A stretch of 64,000 nucleotides of DNA, from assembly GCA_002709695.1 (NCBI GenBank), contig PAQF01000025.1:62001-126000 (forward strand), read 5' to 3'. The translations under genes and the position numbers were made by a program. This document shows positions 9,190-17,920 of this stretch, piece after piece. The notes under the pieces were generated by a model, which saw nothing but the letters and a program-made list of their open reading frames with translations, was not told where the DNA came from and ran no database searches. Each line of letters opens with the position of its first letter. Position 1 is the stretch's first letter. This DNA is from Candidatus Poribacteria bacterium (GTDB lineage Bacteria > Poribacteria > WGA-4E > UBA9662).

Positions 9190-10302
9190 GTGATAGAAAC
9201 ATTGAATCAAACTAAAGCCAAAGTAATCATTATCGGTGGTGGTATCATAGGCTGCTCCATTGCTTACTATCTAGCAAAGACAGGAATTGAAGCTATCGTA
9301 ATTGAGAAAGAAAACTGTGTCGGCTCAGCGGCCTCATGGGCAGCCGCCGGCATTTTGGCATGTCGTGCATCTACACGAAATCCTTATGCCGAACTCTGTC
9401 GTCATAGCCTCGCACTGTACCCCTCCCTAGCAAAAGAGTTACAAAAAATTACCGGGATTAATATCGAATTTACCCAGTCAGGTGTTCTATGCATATTCTT
9501 AACAGAAGATGAGAAAAAAAACTGGGAAGGACTCGCACAACGACGACTAAATAATGGATATACAGCTGAAATTCTATCTTCTGAGGATGCCCAAACACTT
9601 GAACCCGCAATCTCGAAAAAAGCTCTAGGAGGCGTGTACTTTCCAGATGATGCTCAAGTACGAAACCCAAGACTGGTCAAAGCTTTCGCTTGCGCAGCGT
9701 CAAAGCTAGGAACAAAGTTTTTGACTGGATATTCTGTCGATCAATTCTTATTTAGCAATAATCAAGTCATAGGGATCAAAAGCAACAAGGGCAATATCCT
9801 TGGAGACCAGTTCGTCATCGCAACTGGACCTTGGTCCCATCAAATTGCCAATTTCTTAAACGTAAACCTGCCGGTTAAACCAGCAAAAGGACAAATGATT
9901 ATAGCCGAAACGGCAGAACCAATTATAAATCGGCCAATCCATGGACTTGAAACCTATATTGTCCCAAGAGCTGATGGCAAACTTTGGGTTGGTCCTACCA
10001 TTGAAGATGTAGGATTCGATAACCGAACAACATTATCTGGTATCCATCAAATCCTCGCTTCGGCAACCCAACTCGTACCTATGCTAGCTAACAAAACATT
10101 ACTAAAAACCAGCGCGGGGCTACGACCAAAGGCAAAAAGGAAACCTTACCTTGGTAAATTAACACAGTATGACAACGTCATTGTTGCATCAGGTCATTAT
10201 AAAAATGGCATACTGCTTGCCCCTATCACTGGCAAACTTATTGCAGAATTAATTACACAAAATAATACATCCCTCTCACTTGAACCATTTGGTATCAAAT
10301 AA
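9190..10302 (+). CDS. FAD-dependent amine oxidase of the glycine oxidase (ThiO/DAO) type
   Basis: This is an FAD oxidoreductase of the D-amino-acid oxidase family, most like glycine oxidase ThiO, oxidising a small amine or amino acid to an imine with release of H2O2. The Rossmann dinucleotide motif VIIIGGGIIGCSIAYYLAK (residues ~12-30) is followed by VIEKENCVGSAASWAAAGIL, as in ThiO. The C-terminal FAD contact reads SAGLRPKAKRKPYLG ... VASGHYKNGILLAPITG, with the Arg expected to bind the substrate carboxylate. The start is GTG with a weak AAGAGA site. It heads an operon with a DUF6785-type permease and a phytanoyl dioxygenase and is not near thiazole genes, so a catabolic role is at least as likely as thiamine synthesis. 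Confidence 0.85.
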   Translation: MIETLNQTKAKVIIIGGGIIGCSIAYYLAKTGIEAIVIEKENCVGSAASWAAAGILACRASTRNPYAELCRHSLALYPSLAKELQKITGINIEFTQSGVLCIFLTEDEKKNWEGLAQRRLNNGYTAEILSSEDAQTLEPAISKKALGGVYFPDDAQVRNPRLVKAFACAASKLGTKFLTGYSVDQFLFSNNQVIGIKSNKGNILGDQFVIATGPWSHQIANFLNVNLPVKPAKGQMIIAETAEPIINRPIHGLETYIVPRADGKLWVGPTIEDVGFDNRTTLSGIHQILASATQLVPMLANKTLLKTSAGLRPKAKRKPYLGKLTQYDNVIVASGHYKNGILLAPITGKLIAELITQNNTSLSLEPFGIK

Positions 10303-10329
10303 TAAAACTCTTCCTTAAGTAAAGGAAAC

Positions 10330-12261
10330 ATGAACAAAAATAATATCAGAGGAAACCATCCTCACACTAAAGTCACTGCTCGCACTTTAATATTAGGAAT
10401 CCTTCTCATTCCAGTTAATGTCTACTGGATGACGCTTGTTGAAGTAAAATATTACTCACTTGATGGCTCATGCCTGCCGCTTTTCATACAACCTATCTTT
10501 ATCCTTTTCATTATCATACTACTGAATTTGTTGATAAAACATTTTAAGCCAACTGTGGCATTAACTCAAGCCGAGCTCTTAACCGTTTATATTATGGTAG
10601 CACTTTCTTGTACTTTCGCGGGGCACGATACCATGCAAAACATGTTTGGTGCAATTGTCCACCCCTTCTGGTTTGCCACTCCTGAAAATGAATGGCAAAA
10701 CCTTTTCTGGCACTATATTCCAAGCTGGTTGACCATTACCGATTTACAAAGTTTAAAAGGATTTTACGAAGGAGAATCTTCAATTTATATAGCACGGAAT
10801 ATCTCCATCTGGATTAAACCGCTTTTATTATGGGGATTACTGTTCCTGCTAATGATGTTTTCAATGCTTTGTATTAACACTATTATCCGTAAACAATGGA
10901 CAGAACAGGAAAAACTTGCTTACCCTATCATCCAACTACCGCTCAAGCTCTCGGAAGACATGGGCTCCAAACTTATCAAAGACCGAATGATGTGGATTGG
11001 TTTTACAATTGCGTTTGTGATTGGTTTGATCAATGGGGTTGCGTATCTCACCCCATCAGTTCCGAGCATTCCATATATCAAAATGAAACCAGTTTGGGAC
11101 CATATTTTCACTGAACGACCATGGAATGGGTTACGGGGAGTTCGGATTTCCATGTACCCATTCATGATTGGACTAGCTTTTTTCCTGCCACTTGATTTAT
11201 CATTTTCATGTTGGTTTTTCTTCTTACTTCGATCTGTCCAAAGGGTAATTGGATACGCACTTGGCACAAGACACTACCCAGCGCTTAATGACCAAGCATC
11301 CGGCTCCTGGATAGCTCTCTTCTTTATTGCAGTTTGGGTCACACGCAGTCACTTAATTGCAGTTATTCGAAAAATAGCAGGTCTAGAAACTGAGCTCAGT
11401 GATTCGAATGAACCAATGCCTTACCGTTGGGCCTTCATCGGCTTGATCGGTTCATTGGCCTTAATCGGGATTTTTGTCAATTTAGCGGGCATGAACTTGT
11501 GGACAGCAAGTATTTTCTTCGGTTTATACTTCGTACTCTCAATCGCTATCACCCGTGTAAGGGCAGAACTGGGAACCCCACACGAAATTTACTACGTCAA
11601 CCCTCACGACATCATGGCAACCGTAGGTGGCACGAGACAATTTAACCCCTCCAGTTTAACAGTAGTATCAATGTTCTACTGGTTTAATCGAGGTTACCGA
11701 AACCATCCGATGCCGAACCAAATTGAAGCCTTCAAGATGGCGGAAACCACAGGAATCGGAAACAAGGGCGTTTGGATAGCCATGTTAATTGCTATTGTAG
11801 TTGGGATACTGACGACATTCTGGGCCAATCTGGATATTACTTTTCGAAATGGCGCCATTGCTAGTGGTGGGTTTAAAAGTTGGGTTGGCAGGGAATCTTT
11901 CAATCGATTACAACGCTGGCTTCAAGACCCAACAGCACCTAACCTAACAAAAATCAGTTTTATAGGAACTGGAGCTCTATTAACCTGCGGGATGATGTTC
12001 ATGCGTATGCGATTTTTGTGGTGGCCATTTCATCCAGCGGGTTACGCACTAGCAATTAGCTTTGCTATGGAGTACTTCTGGTTCACATTTTTTTTGGCGT
12101 GGTTATTCAAGCTTCTCATTATGAAACATGGGGGACTACAGGTGCATCGTCGACTCGCTCCACTGTTTTTGGGATTAATCTTGGGTGATTATGTAATCGG
12201 ATCAATTTGGGCAATCATCGGCCCTACACTCGGAATTCGAACCTATAAAATCTTCATTTAA
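10330..12261 (+). CDS. DUF6785/DUF6784-type polytopic membrane protein
   Basis: This 643-residue integral membrane protein has about 14 hydrophobic segments. It starts with TARTLILGILLIPVNVYWM and ends with FLGLILGDYVIGSIWAIIG. The layout and conserved blocks (EVKYYSLDGSCLPLF, ALSCTFAGHDTMQN, a middle RVRAELGTPHEIYYVNPHD) fit the DUF6785-DUF6784 proteins of Planctomycetes and related phyla, which are distantly like oligopeptide (OPT) transporters; this assignment is from memory. A good AAAGGAA ribosome site lies 27 bp after the FAD enzyme, and its stop is 2 bp before the dioxygenase start. Uptake of the substrate of the two flanking oxidases is the natural inference. Confidence 0.75.
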   Translation: MNKNNIRGNHPHTKVTARTLILGILLIPVNVYWMTLVEVKYYSLDGSCLPLFIQPIFILFIIILLNLLIKHFKPTVALTQAELLTVYIMVALSCTFAGHDTMQNMFGAIVHPFWFATPENEWQNLFWHYIPSWLTITDLQSLKGFYEGESSIYIARNISIWIKPLLLWGLLFLLMMFSMLCINTIIRKQWTEQEKLAYPIIQLPLKLSEDMGSKLIKDRMMWIGFTIAFVIGLINGVAYLTPSVPSIPYIKMKPVWDHIFTERPWNGLRGVRISMYPFMIGLAFFLPLDLSFSCWFFFLLRSVQRVIGYALGTRHYPALNDQASGSWIALFFIAVWVTRSHLIAVIRKIAGLETELSDSNEPMPYRWAFIGLIGSLALIGIFVNLAGMNLWTASIFFGLYFVLSIAITRVRAELGTPHEIYYVNPHDIMATVGGTRQFNPSSLTVVSMFYWFNRGYRNHPMPNQIEAFKMAETTGIGNKGVWIAMLIAIVVGILTTFWANLDITFRNGAIASGGFKSWVGRESFNRLQRWLQDPTAPNLTKISFIGTGALLTCGMMFMRMRFLWWPFHPAGYALAISFAMEYFWFTFFLAWLFKLLIMKHGGLQVHRRLAPLFLGLILGDYVIGSIWAIIGPTLGIRTYKIFI

Positions 12262-12263
12262 CC

Positions 12264-13082
12264 ATGAAAGAAATTATTGAATCTTTCCTCGAACAGGGAT
12301 TTGCCATCATTCACGATGTTTTGGAAGACCTCTGTGTAGAAGATCTAAAACACGACTGTGAAATCCTAGTTGACAGATTGGCAAAGAGACGATTGGAAGA
12401 GGGTAAACTTACAGATCTATTTACAGACAGCCCATTTGAAAACCGCCTAATACATCTGTTCGAAAATTCACCAGACGAAGTACCAACAATTTTCCGTCCA
12501 GAACTACATCTAGAAGGTTTTTACACTCTCTTTGCACACCCTCGACTGCTTGAAATAGCAAAACAGATTCTAGGATCAGAAATTCGTATCTACCCAAATT
12601 ATAGCGTCCGACCAAAACTACCTGAAAACAAAAGAACCGAAGTCCCTTGGCATCAAGATGCAGGTTACACAAGCGGGAACTCAGAAATATTACGAATGAT
12701 GAACGTTTGGACCCCACTAGTCCCCGCCAATAGGAGAAACGGGTGCATGGAATTTGTGCCAGAAAGTCACAAAAACGGAGTTGCGCGACACAACAAAGAC
12801 CAATATTACCTTCAAATTCACAATGAAGCTCTTGAACCTTTAATTAAACGAGCCATCCCAATAGAAATTAACCCGAAAGATGTTGTTATATTTAGCAATT
12901 TACTCTTTCATCGTGGATTGCCGAATAAATCTAATCACATCCGATGGAGTATCGATTTCCGATACCAAGACGCAACCCAACCAACATTACGCTCCACAGT
13001 CGGTCATCTATTAAGATCAAAGGTCTCACCAGAAAAAACTGTTCGGGGTCCCGCACACTGGGCATCATTAGACTTCCAGTGA
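12264..13082 (+). CDS. Phytanoyl-CoA dioxygenase (PhyH) family protein
   Basis: This is a non-haem Fe(II)/2-oxoglutarate dioxygenase of the PhyH family, which hydroxylates an unactivated carbon. The iron triad is visible: H130 and D132 in PWHQDAGY, and H216 in LLFHRGLPNKS. R228 in IRWSIDFRY is the likely 2-oxoglutarate carboxylate contact. The segment NVWTPLVPANRRNGCMEFVPESH is the family core. It starts 2 bp after the permease stop. Members of this family are highly expanded in Poribacteria-like genomes and their substrates are mostly unknown; a few (PhnY) hydroxylate phosphonates. The substrate here is not determinable from sequence. Confidence 0.88.
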   Translation: MKEIIESFLEQGFAIIHDVLEDLCVEDLKHDCEILVDRLAKRRLEEGKLTDLFTDSPFENRLIHLFENSPDEVPTIFRPELHLEGFYTLFAHPRLLEIAKQILGSEIRIYPNYSVRPKLPENKRTEVPWHQDAGYTSGNSEILRMMNVWTPLVPANRRNGCMEFVPESHKNGVARHNKDQYYLQIHNEALEPLIKRAIPIEINPKDVVIFSNLLFHRGLPNKSNHIRWSIDFRYQDATQPTLRSTVGHLLRSKVSPEKTVRGPAHWASLDFQ

Positions 13083-13169
13083 TCTTGTTCATATGAAGTG
13101 GATACAATCTAACTTTATCCAACCATTCATTCAGTTGGAATCAACACATATCCAAGAATTGAACGCTAA

Positions 13170-14681
13170 TCAATGCTCTCCGAAATCACGAGGTTTCATC
13201 GGGTCAATTTTCGGACTATAACCTTTTGGGAATCTATCGGAGACCGATCTACCATCTTGGAAAAGCTGCTCGGCATCTGGATCAGCCGCAATACTTGGAG
13301 TCGATGAAAATTCACGCCACTGATCCCCATCAATTGGTTGTTCATACCCATCAGATCTAAACCAAGCAATCAGACGATTCCTATATGCCTTCAAAACATG
13401 TGCAAAGGCTGGATTACCAACTAGGCTTCGCTCTTCAAGTCGATTCGCCAAGCGGCGAAATAACCATTCTTTTTGGTCAGCAGCTGAGTAAATATATTTA
13501 AAATTGCTGGTAATCAACGTATAAAGTCCCGTTTCTTCTTGCCCCAACTGACCAATAATCCCATCCCGGTCAGATTCACCCGAAGCTATTTCAGCTAAAT
13601 CGGTTCCAACATGCTGTGACTGCTTTTCAATTCCCGCGACAGAAAAACAAGTTGGCAAAACATCAACCAAACTAACAGGCTCGTCACATAGTGCGTTTGG
13701 CGTAAATCGGCCCGGATAACGCACAAGCAGAGGAATACGAGCTGCCGAATCGAGAAAAGATCGTTTTCCATAACAATTATAGTCACCTAGAAATTCACCA
13801 TGATCGGATGTGAATAAAATAAGCGTTTCATCAAGAATACCTTCACCTTCAAGTCGATCAAGTATTCGGCCAACATTATAATCAATAAACGAGATTGCTG
13901 CATAGTAGGCAGCTCTCATAACTCGAACAAGATTCAAATCTAAACCTTGATCCTGATATTTATAGCGGTTCTGCAAACGATTCCAATAAGTTAATAGCTG
14001 ATCATTATTCGGTGGAATGTATGGTAAATCCATTTCAATCATTCGATAAAGTCGGTTCCACGGAACAGGGGATTCAAATGGAGGATGTGGTTTAATGAAA
14101 CTAGTCCAACAGAAAAACGGGCGTGATGAATCACGCCGATCCAGAAAATCGAGAGTTTTATCTCCCACCCATTTAGTGTGATGCAAACGTTCAGGTAACT
14201 GGGAAGGTTGAGGAATATAGTAGAATTCACTACGCTCACCATGTGTAGCAGCAATATAATCATATCCATGTTGATCAATAAAATCTCGGTAATGATCTTG
14301 ATCTGATCCCTCTTCAGAAAAATCGCGTGATTCAAACCCCCACAATCTTTTGCTATCAGGTGAAAAATGCATCTTCCCAATGCCATGTGTTTGATATTCA
14401 ACATCGTTGAGAAAGTTCATCAACGATTTTCGATCCTGAGGCATTGGCGTATTTGAAATCGTTCCTGTCTGATGCGGATACTCACCTAATAAGAAACTGC
14501 ACCGTGAGGCAACACAAACAGGTGAGGGACAATAAGCTGAGGTGAAACTGGTCCCACCGAATACTAATCTATCCAAAGCAGGAGTTTGAATAATTGGATT
14601 TCCCAAAGCTCTAATCGTATCAGCACGCTGCTGATCGGTCATAATAATTAGAATGTTCGGCTTTGAATCTTTATTAACCAT
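13170..14681 (-). CDS. Sulfatase (type I, formylglycine-dependent)
   Basis: This is a cytoplasmic-looking sulfatase of about 503 residues with no signal peptide. NILIIMTDQQRADTIRALGN holds the metal Asp residues. The formylglycine motif is C-V-A-S-R (Cys56 from the chosen start), in which Ala replaces the more usual Pro. LFTSDHGEFLGDYNCYGKRS carries the second metal site. I start at ATG 14681 because a GGGAGGAAAAG ribosome site precedes it directly; an in-frame upstream ATG (14714) lacks one. The C-terminal region resembles choline-sulfatase/heparan N-sulfatase-type proteins. It is convergent with the dioxygenase operon. The upstream neighbours on this strand are two broken genes. Confidence 0.92.
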   Translation of the reverse strand: MVNKDSKPNILIIMTDQQRADTIRALGNPIIQTPALDRLVFGGTSFTSAYCPSPVCVASRCSFLLGEYPHQTGTISNTPMPQDRKSLMNFLNDVEYQTHGIGKMHFSPDSKRLWGFESRDFSEEGSDQDHYRDFIDQHGYDYIAATHGERSEFYYIPQPSQLPERLHHTKWVGDKTLDFLDRRDSSRPFFCWTSFIKPHPPFESPVPWNRLYRMIEMDLPYIPPNNDQLLTYWNRLQNRYKYQDQGLDLNLVRVMRAAYYAAISFIDYNVGRILDRLEGEGILDETLILFTSDHGEFLGDYNCYGKRSFLDSAARIPLLVRYPGRFTPNALCDEPVSLVDVLPTCFSVAGIEKQSQHVGTDLAEIASGESDRDGIIGQLGQEETGLYTLITSNFKYIYSAADQKEWLFRRLANRLEERSLVGNPAFAHVLKAYRNRLIAWFRSDGYEQPIDGDQWREFSSTPSIAADPDAEQLFQDGRSVSDRFPKGYSPKIDPMKPRDFGEH

Positions 14682-14777
14682 TCTTTTCCTCCCTAATAAC
14701 AACGCCATCACCACGGTTCAAAAAGTATACGCAACTACTCAACAGGCAAAAAGCCTCAACTATTGACATTAAATAAG

Positions 14778-15720
14778 TTAAAGTCCTAAAAAAACAAGCA
14801 TACCAGCCTTATCACCAACAAAGAGGTCCTCGTATATTTGAACACTAATAGAACCAGTATAGCCAATAGCATCAGCAACATAAATAACAAAAACAGCAGT
14901 TCCAACATACTTGATATGGGCAATCAATCGATCAAATAACACAGAACCATAAGGTACATAGGTTAAATAAGCACCAAGTCCAACTAACGCCATCCACCAA
15001 AAACCATTAATAATCTCGGCATCAAGAAGAACTGTACTTACACCCATCAACAAAATACCACTAACCACAATTCCATATGCAGCAATTAGACCCAACCGAT
15101 TATTTTTAATTAAATAGATAAGTGCGAGGGCACATATAACACCAAAAGCGACAATCGTTTCGGCTTGCGTAATAATCGTTTTATTATCCTCATAGACATA
15201 ACCCAGCTCACTTAAAATTTCGACCTGATAATTGTCGCAATAATCGCGATAAGCCGTTAAGAAAAAGTACGCCACACAAAACAGGAAGACACCTTAAAAA
15301 AGTGTTTAAGAAACAAACGACGCTCCGATCCATCCATCGTTTCTCGCTCCGTACGGCCCACGATATCAGATTCAGTGGGCTTAGGGAACTGGTTGAGAAA
15401 CCAGACTGAGATGAGGAACAAAGGGAAAAAATGCAACCCCACAACTGCAGGCATCCATCCTTCACTGACTTCGCCCACCACTGAGCGACCACACCTCCCA
15501 TCACAGCCCAACCGAAATCCTTAACAATGCCACTAGCGAGGATGAAAGAACAGCTGAGACCAGCAAGAAGTAGTTCCGAAGTTCGCCGCCGCAAATGGCT
15601 TACGAAAAGCATACATACAAAAGTCAGGTTGAAAAGGAAGCAAAAATCGCATAGAAAACAAAAAAAATCCGGTGAATTTAGCAAAAATACGGCAATCGGT
15701 CCTTGTCGCTGATAAGTCAT
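14778..15720 (-). pseudogene. Decayed DUF5690 (MFS-like) membrane transporter
   Basis: Pieces of one DUF5690-type protein of about 430 residues are spread over all three minus-strand frames. In order they are: FYAIFASFST (near 15640), CMYAFRKPF (near 15610), then RRTSELLLAGLSCSFILASG (near 15560). The step from CMYAFRKPF to RRTSELLL skips roughly 100 residues present in the family (family length from memory), so there is an internal deletion. The frame changes again before VGEVSEGWMPAVVGLHFFP (near 15470) and again before CVAYFFLTAYRDYCDNYQ (near 15270), which continues to a stop at 14778 that looks slightly early. At least four lesions rule out a functional product. The gene order with phosphonoacetaldehyde hydrolase suggests it once transported a phosphonate. 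Confidence 0.85.
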
Positions 15721-15760
15721 TTATAATGATATCTCTAAATTTCAGTTTAAAAAAAGAACC

Positions 15761-16491
15761 TCAGGGGTGTTCCCCACGTGACAAACGCTCGCCAATCAAA
15801 TCTAGCACCATTGGAACATCCCAAATTCCGTCAACTACATAATGTGCTCCTACTTGCCACATCCGTTGATATGCACCCTCCAGCTTGATCCGAAGTTCAT
15901 CAGCAGACAACGCCTCAATTTCCTCTTGGTTCAATCCAACTTCATTCCCCGTTTTGGCTAAACCTATCGACCACATACCTACATTCAATCCTTCCTCAAT
16001 GCCAGGCAATGTATCATCCACTTTAACAATAGATTCCATAGGGTACACTCCAAGATTCTTAGCATTTTCAAGACACATCCACGGCTCAGGACGCCCAGCA
16101 GGAACATCACCAGCACATACCGACGAATCTGGCACGTATCCGTGCTGACTTGCCTCTTCCTTGAGCATCACCATCATTTCAGGTAGGTAACCCGTTGTAG
16201 AACCTATTTCCAAACCACGTGCCTGAAAATCACTAATAGCCTCAAGTGTACCAAGAATCAAATCCGAATAATCTGCTAAACAAGCTAACTGCAATGGTAC
16301 AAAATCCGCGAACATCTCATCAACATCATCTTCATTCGGTGCCCGTCCATGTATTTCTTCCCAACGTGCAGAGACAGAATCTATCTGTGAAATCTTGCGA
16401 ATATGCACCCATAATCCATAGTGGTACCAGCCCAATCCAAAATTATGGCTTTGACTTTACCTCTATAGGTTCTGCGGTACACGAAATCCAT
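15761..16491 (-). pseudogene. phnX: Decayed phosphonoacetaldehyde hydrolase
   Basis: This is the remnant of phosphonatase, a HAD-superfamily enzyme that cleaves phosphonoacetaldehyde to acetaldehyde and phosphate. From ATG 16491 the frame reads VKAIILDWAGTTMDYG with the catalytic Asp nucleophile, then runs out of frame to a stop. A different frame carries the rest, starting at HIRKISQIDSVSARWEEIHG and continuing through IGSTTGYLPEMM, GDVPAGRPEPWMC and VDDTLPGIEEGLNVGMW to the stop. Compared with the family, about 33 residues between DYG and HIR are missing. These include the cap-domain Lys that forms the Schiff base. Deletion plus frame shift means no active enzyme. It lies 40 bp upstream of the broken DUF5690 gene on the same strand. 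Confidence 0.85.
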
Positions 16492-16528
16492 ATCATTATC
16501 ATTACTCCTATCTGAGATTAGAATCAAA

Positions 16529-17920
16529 CTACTTTCCTACGCAAAACTGCGAAAAAATACGACCTAAAATATCTTCATTTGTCGTCTTACCAACAATTTC
16601 ACCAAGTTGGTCCAAACACCCACGCAAGTCAAGGGCGACAAATTCAGGAGACTGTTGCTGGCACAAGCTATCAATAGCACAATTGAGATCAGCTTTCGCC
16701 TGTCGCAAAGCATTATAATGCCGAACATTTGTAACAATCGTTGATACCGATGTTCTTGAATCTCCCACTTCATGACTGCCCAACACCTCTGTCGAAATTG
16801 CCGACTTTAGGTTTTCGATGCCTTTGCCATGCAAGATAGATGTTTCAATAATTCGTTTGTCCAGAACCTGATCTTTTACATGTGCCAAGCATGTCTTCAT
16901 AGGTAAATCTATTTTGTTGAGGATAATCACCGCGTCACGATCAACCACACTATTGAGTAAATCGATATCCACGCTATCCATGGGTTCGGCAACGGAAATC
17001 ATAACCAATAAAAGATCCGCTTCGGCCAAGAAAGACTTGCTCCGTTCAACTCCATGTTGCTCAATAAGATTATCCGTTTCACGGAGACCTGCTGTATCAA
17101 CCAAATTCAGCAGAATCCCATTAATAGTCACTGATTCTTCAATCGTATCACGAGTTGTTCCGGGGATTTCGGTTACAATAGCTCGATCTGTCTCCAATAA
17201 CGCATTCAATAAACTTGATTTGCCAACGTTAGGTTTGCCTAAAATAGCACAATTAACACCCTCGCGCATGATTCGGCCATCATTAGCTGTAGCAATCAAC
17301 TCATCCAACAACGATCGAACCTCTTTTGCTGCTTGCAGGATTCTGCTAAAATCCATAAAATCAAGATCTTCGTCAGGAAAATCAATCATGGCTTCTATCT
17401 CTGCCAATAAACTTACAACTTGTTCATTGATACTTTCAATAGCCTGAGATAACTTCCCTCCCAGTTGATCCATAGCCACCTGACGGGCAATGTCACTTTT
17501 GGCTTGAATCAAGTCTATCACGGCTTCCGCTTGTGCGAGATCTATCCGACCATTTAGAAAAGCACGTTTAGTAAATTCTCCAGGATTAGCAATTCGCGCC
17601 CCATGTTCCAATGTCAATTCAAGAACACGCCTAAGTATTACACTACCACCATGACAATTAAATTCAACTATATCTTCAGTAGTATAAGATTTCGGAGACC
17701 GAAAAACACTGAGCAAAACTTCATCAATCACCTCACGCGATTCTGGATCAATGACTTTCCCATGATTAATAGTGTAAGACTTGCGATCAGAAACTTGGCG
17801 GGACGAATGGAAAAGAACAGTTGAAATTGGAATTGCCAACGGCCCACTAAGACGAATAATACCAATTCCACCTTCGCCATTCGGCGTTGCGATGGCTGAG
17901 ATCGTATCAGAGAGAATCAC
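16529..17920 (-). CDS. mnmE: tRNA modification GTPase MnmE
   Basis: With MnmG, MnmE installs the (carboxymethyl)aminomethyl group at U34 of tRNAs. The N-terminal tetrahydrofolate-binding domain begins SDTISAIATPNGEGGIGIIR. The G domain has the P-loop GKPNVGKSSLLNALL (residues ~225-239), G2/G3 region PGTTRDTIEE and DTAGLRET, and NKID. The C-terminus is FSQFCVGK, a variant of the conserved CIGK whose Cys is required for modification. At 463 residues it has the usual length. The start is GTG overlapping the yidC stop (GTGA), so the two are translationally coupled in the rnpA-yidD-yidC-mnmE cluster. Confidence 0.97.
   Translation of the reverse strand: MILSDTISAIATPNGEGGIGIIRLSGPLAIPISTVLFHSSRQVSDRKSYTINHGKVIDPESREVIDEVLLSVFRSPKSYTTEDIVEFNCHGGSVILRRVLELTLEHGARIANPGEFTKRAFLNGRIDLAQAEAVIDLIQAKSDIARQVAMDQLGGKLSQAIESINEQVVSLLAEIEAMIDFPDEDLDFMDFSRILQAAKEVRSLLDELIATANDGRIMREGVNCAILGKPNVGKSSLLNALLETDRAIVTEIPGTTRDTIEESVTINGILLNLVDTAGLRETDNLIEQHGVERSKSFLAEADLLLVMISVAEPMDSVDIDLLNSVVDRDAVIILNKIDLPMKTCLAHVKDQVLDKRIIETSILHGKGIENLKSAISTEVLGSHEVGDSRTSVSTIVTNVRHYNALRQAKADLNCAIDSLCQQQSPEFVALDLRGCLDQLGEIVGKTTNEDILGRIFSQFCVGK

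Noticed and set aside
16914..17447. Long forward frame of 177 codons opposite mnmE
   Set aside because: It is antisense to a well-supported housekeeping gene and has a Ser/Ile-rich composition typical of a shadow frame.
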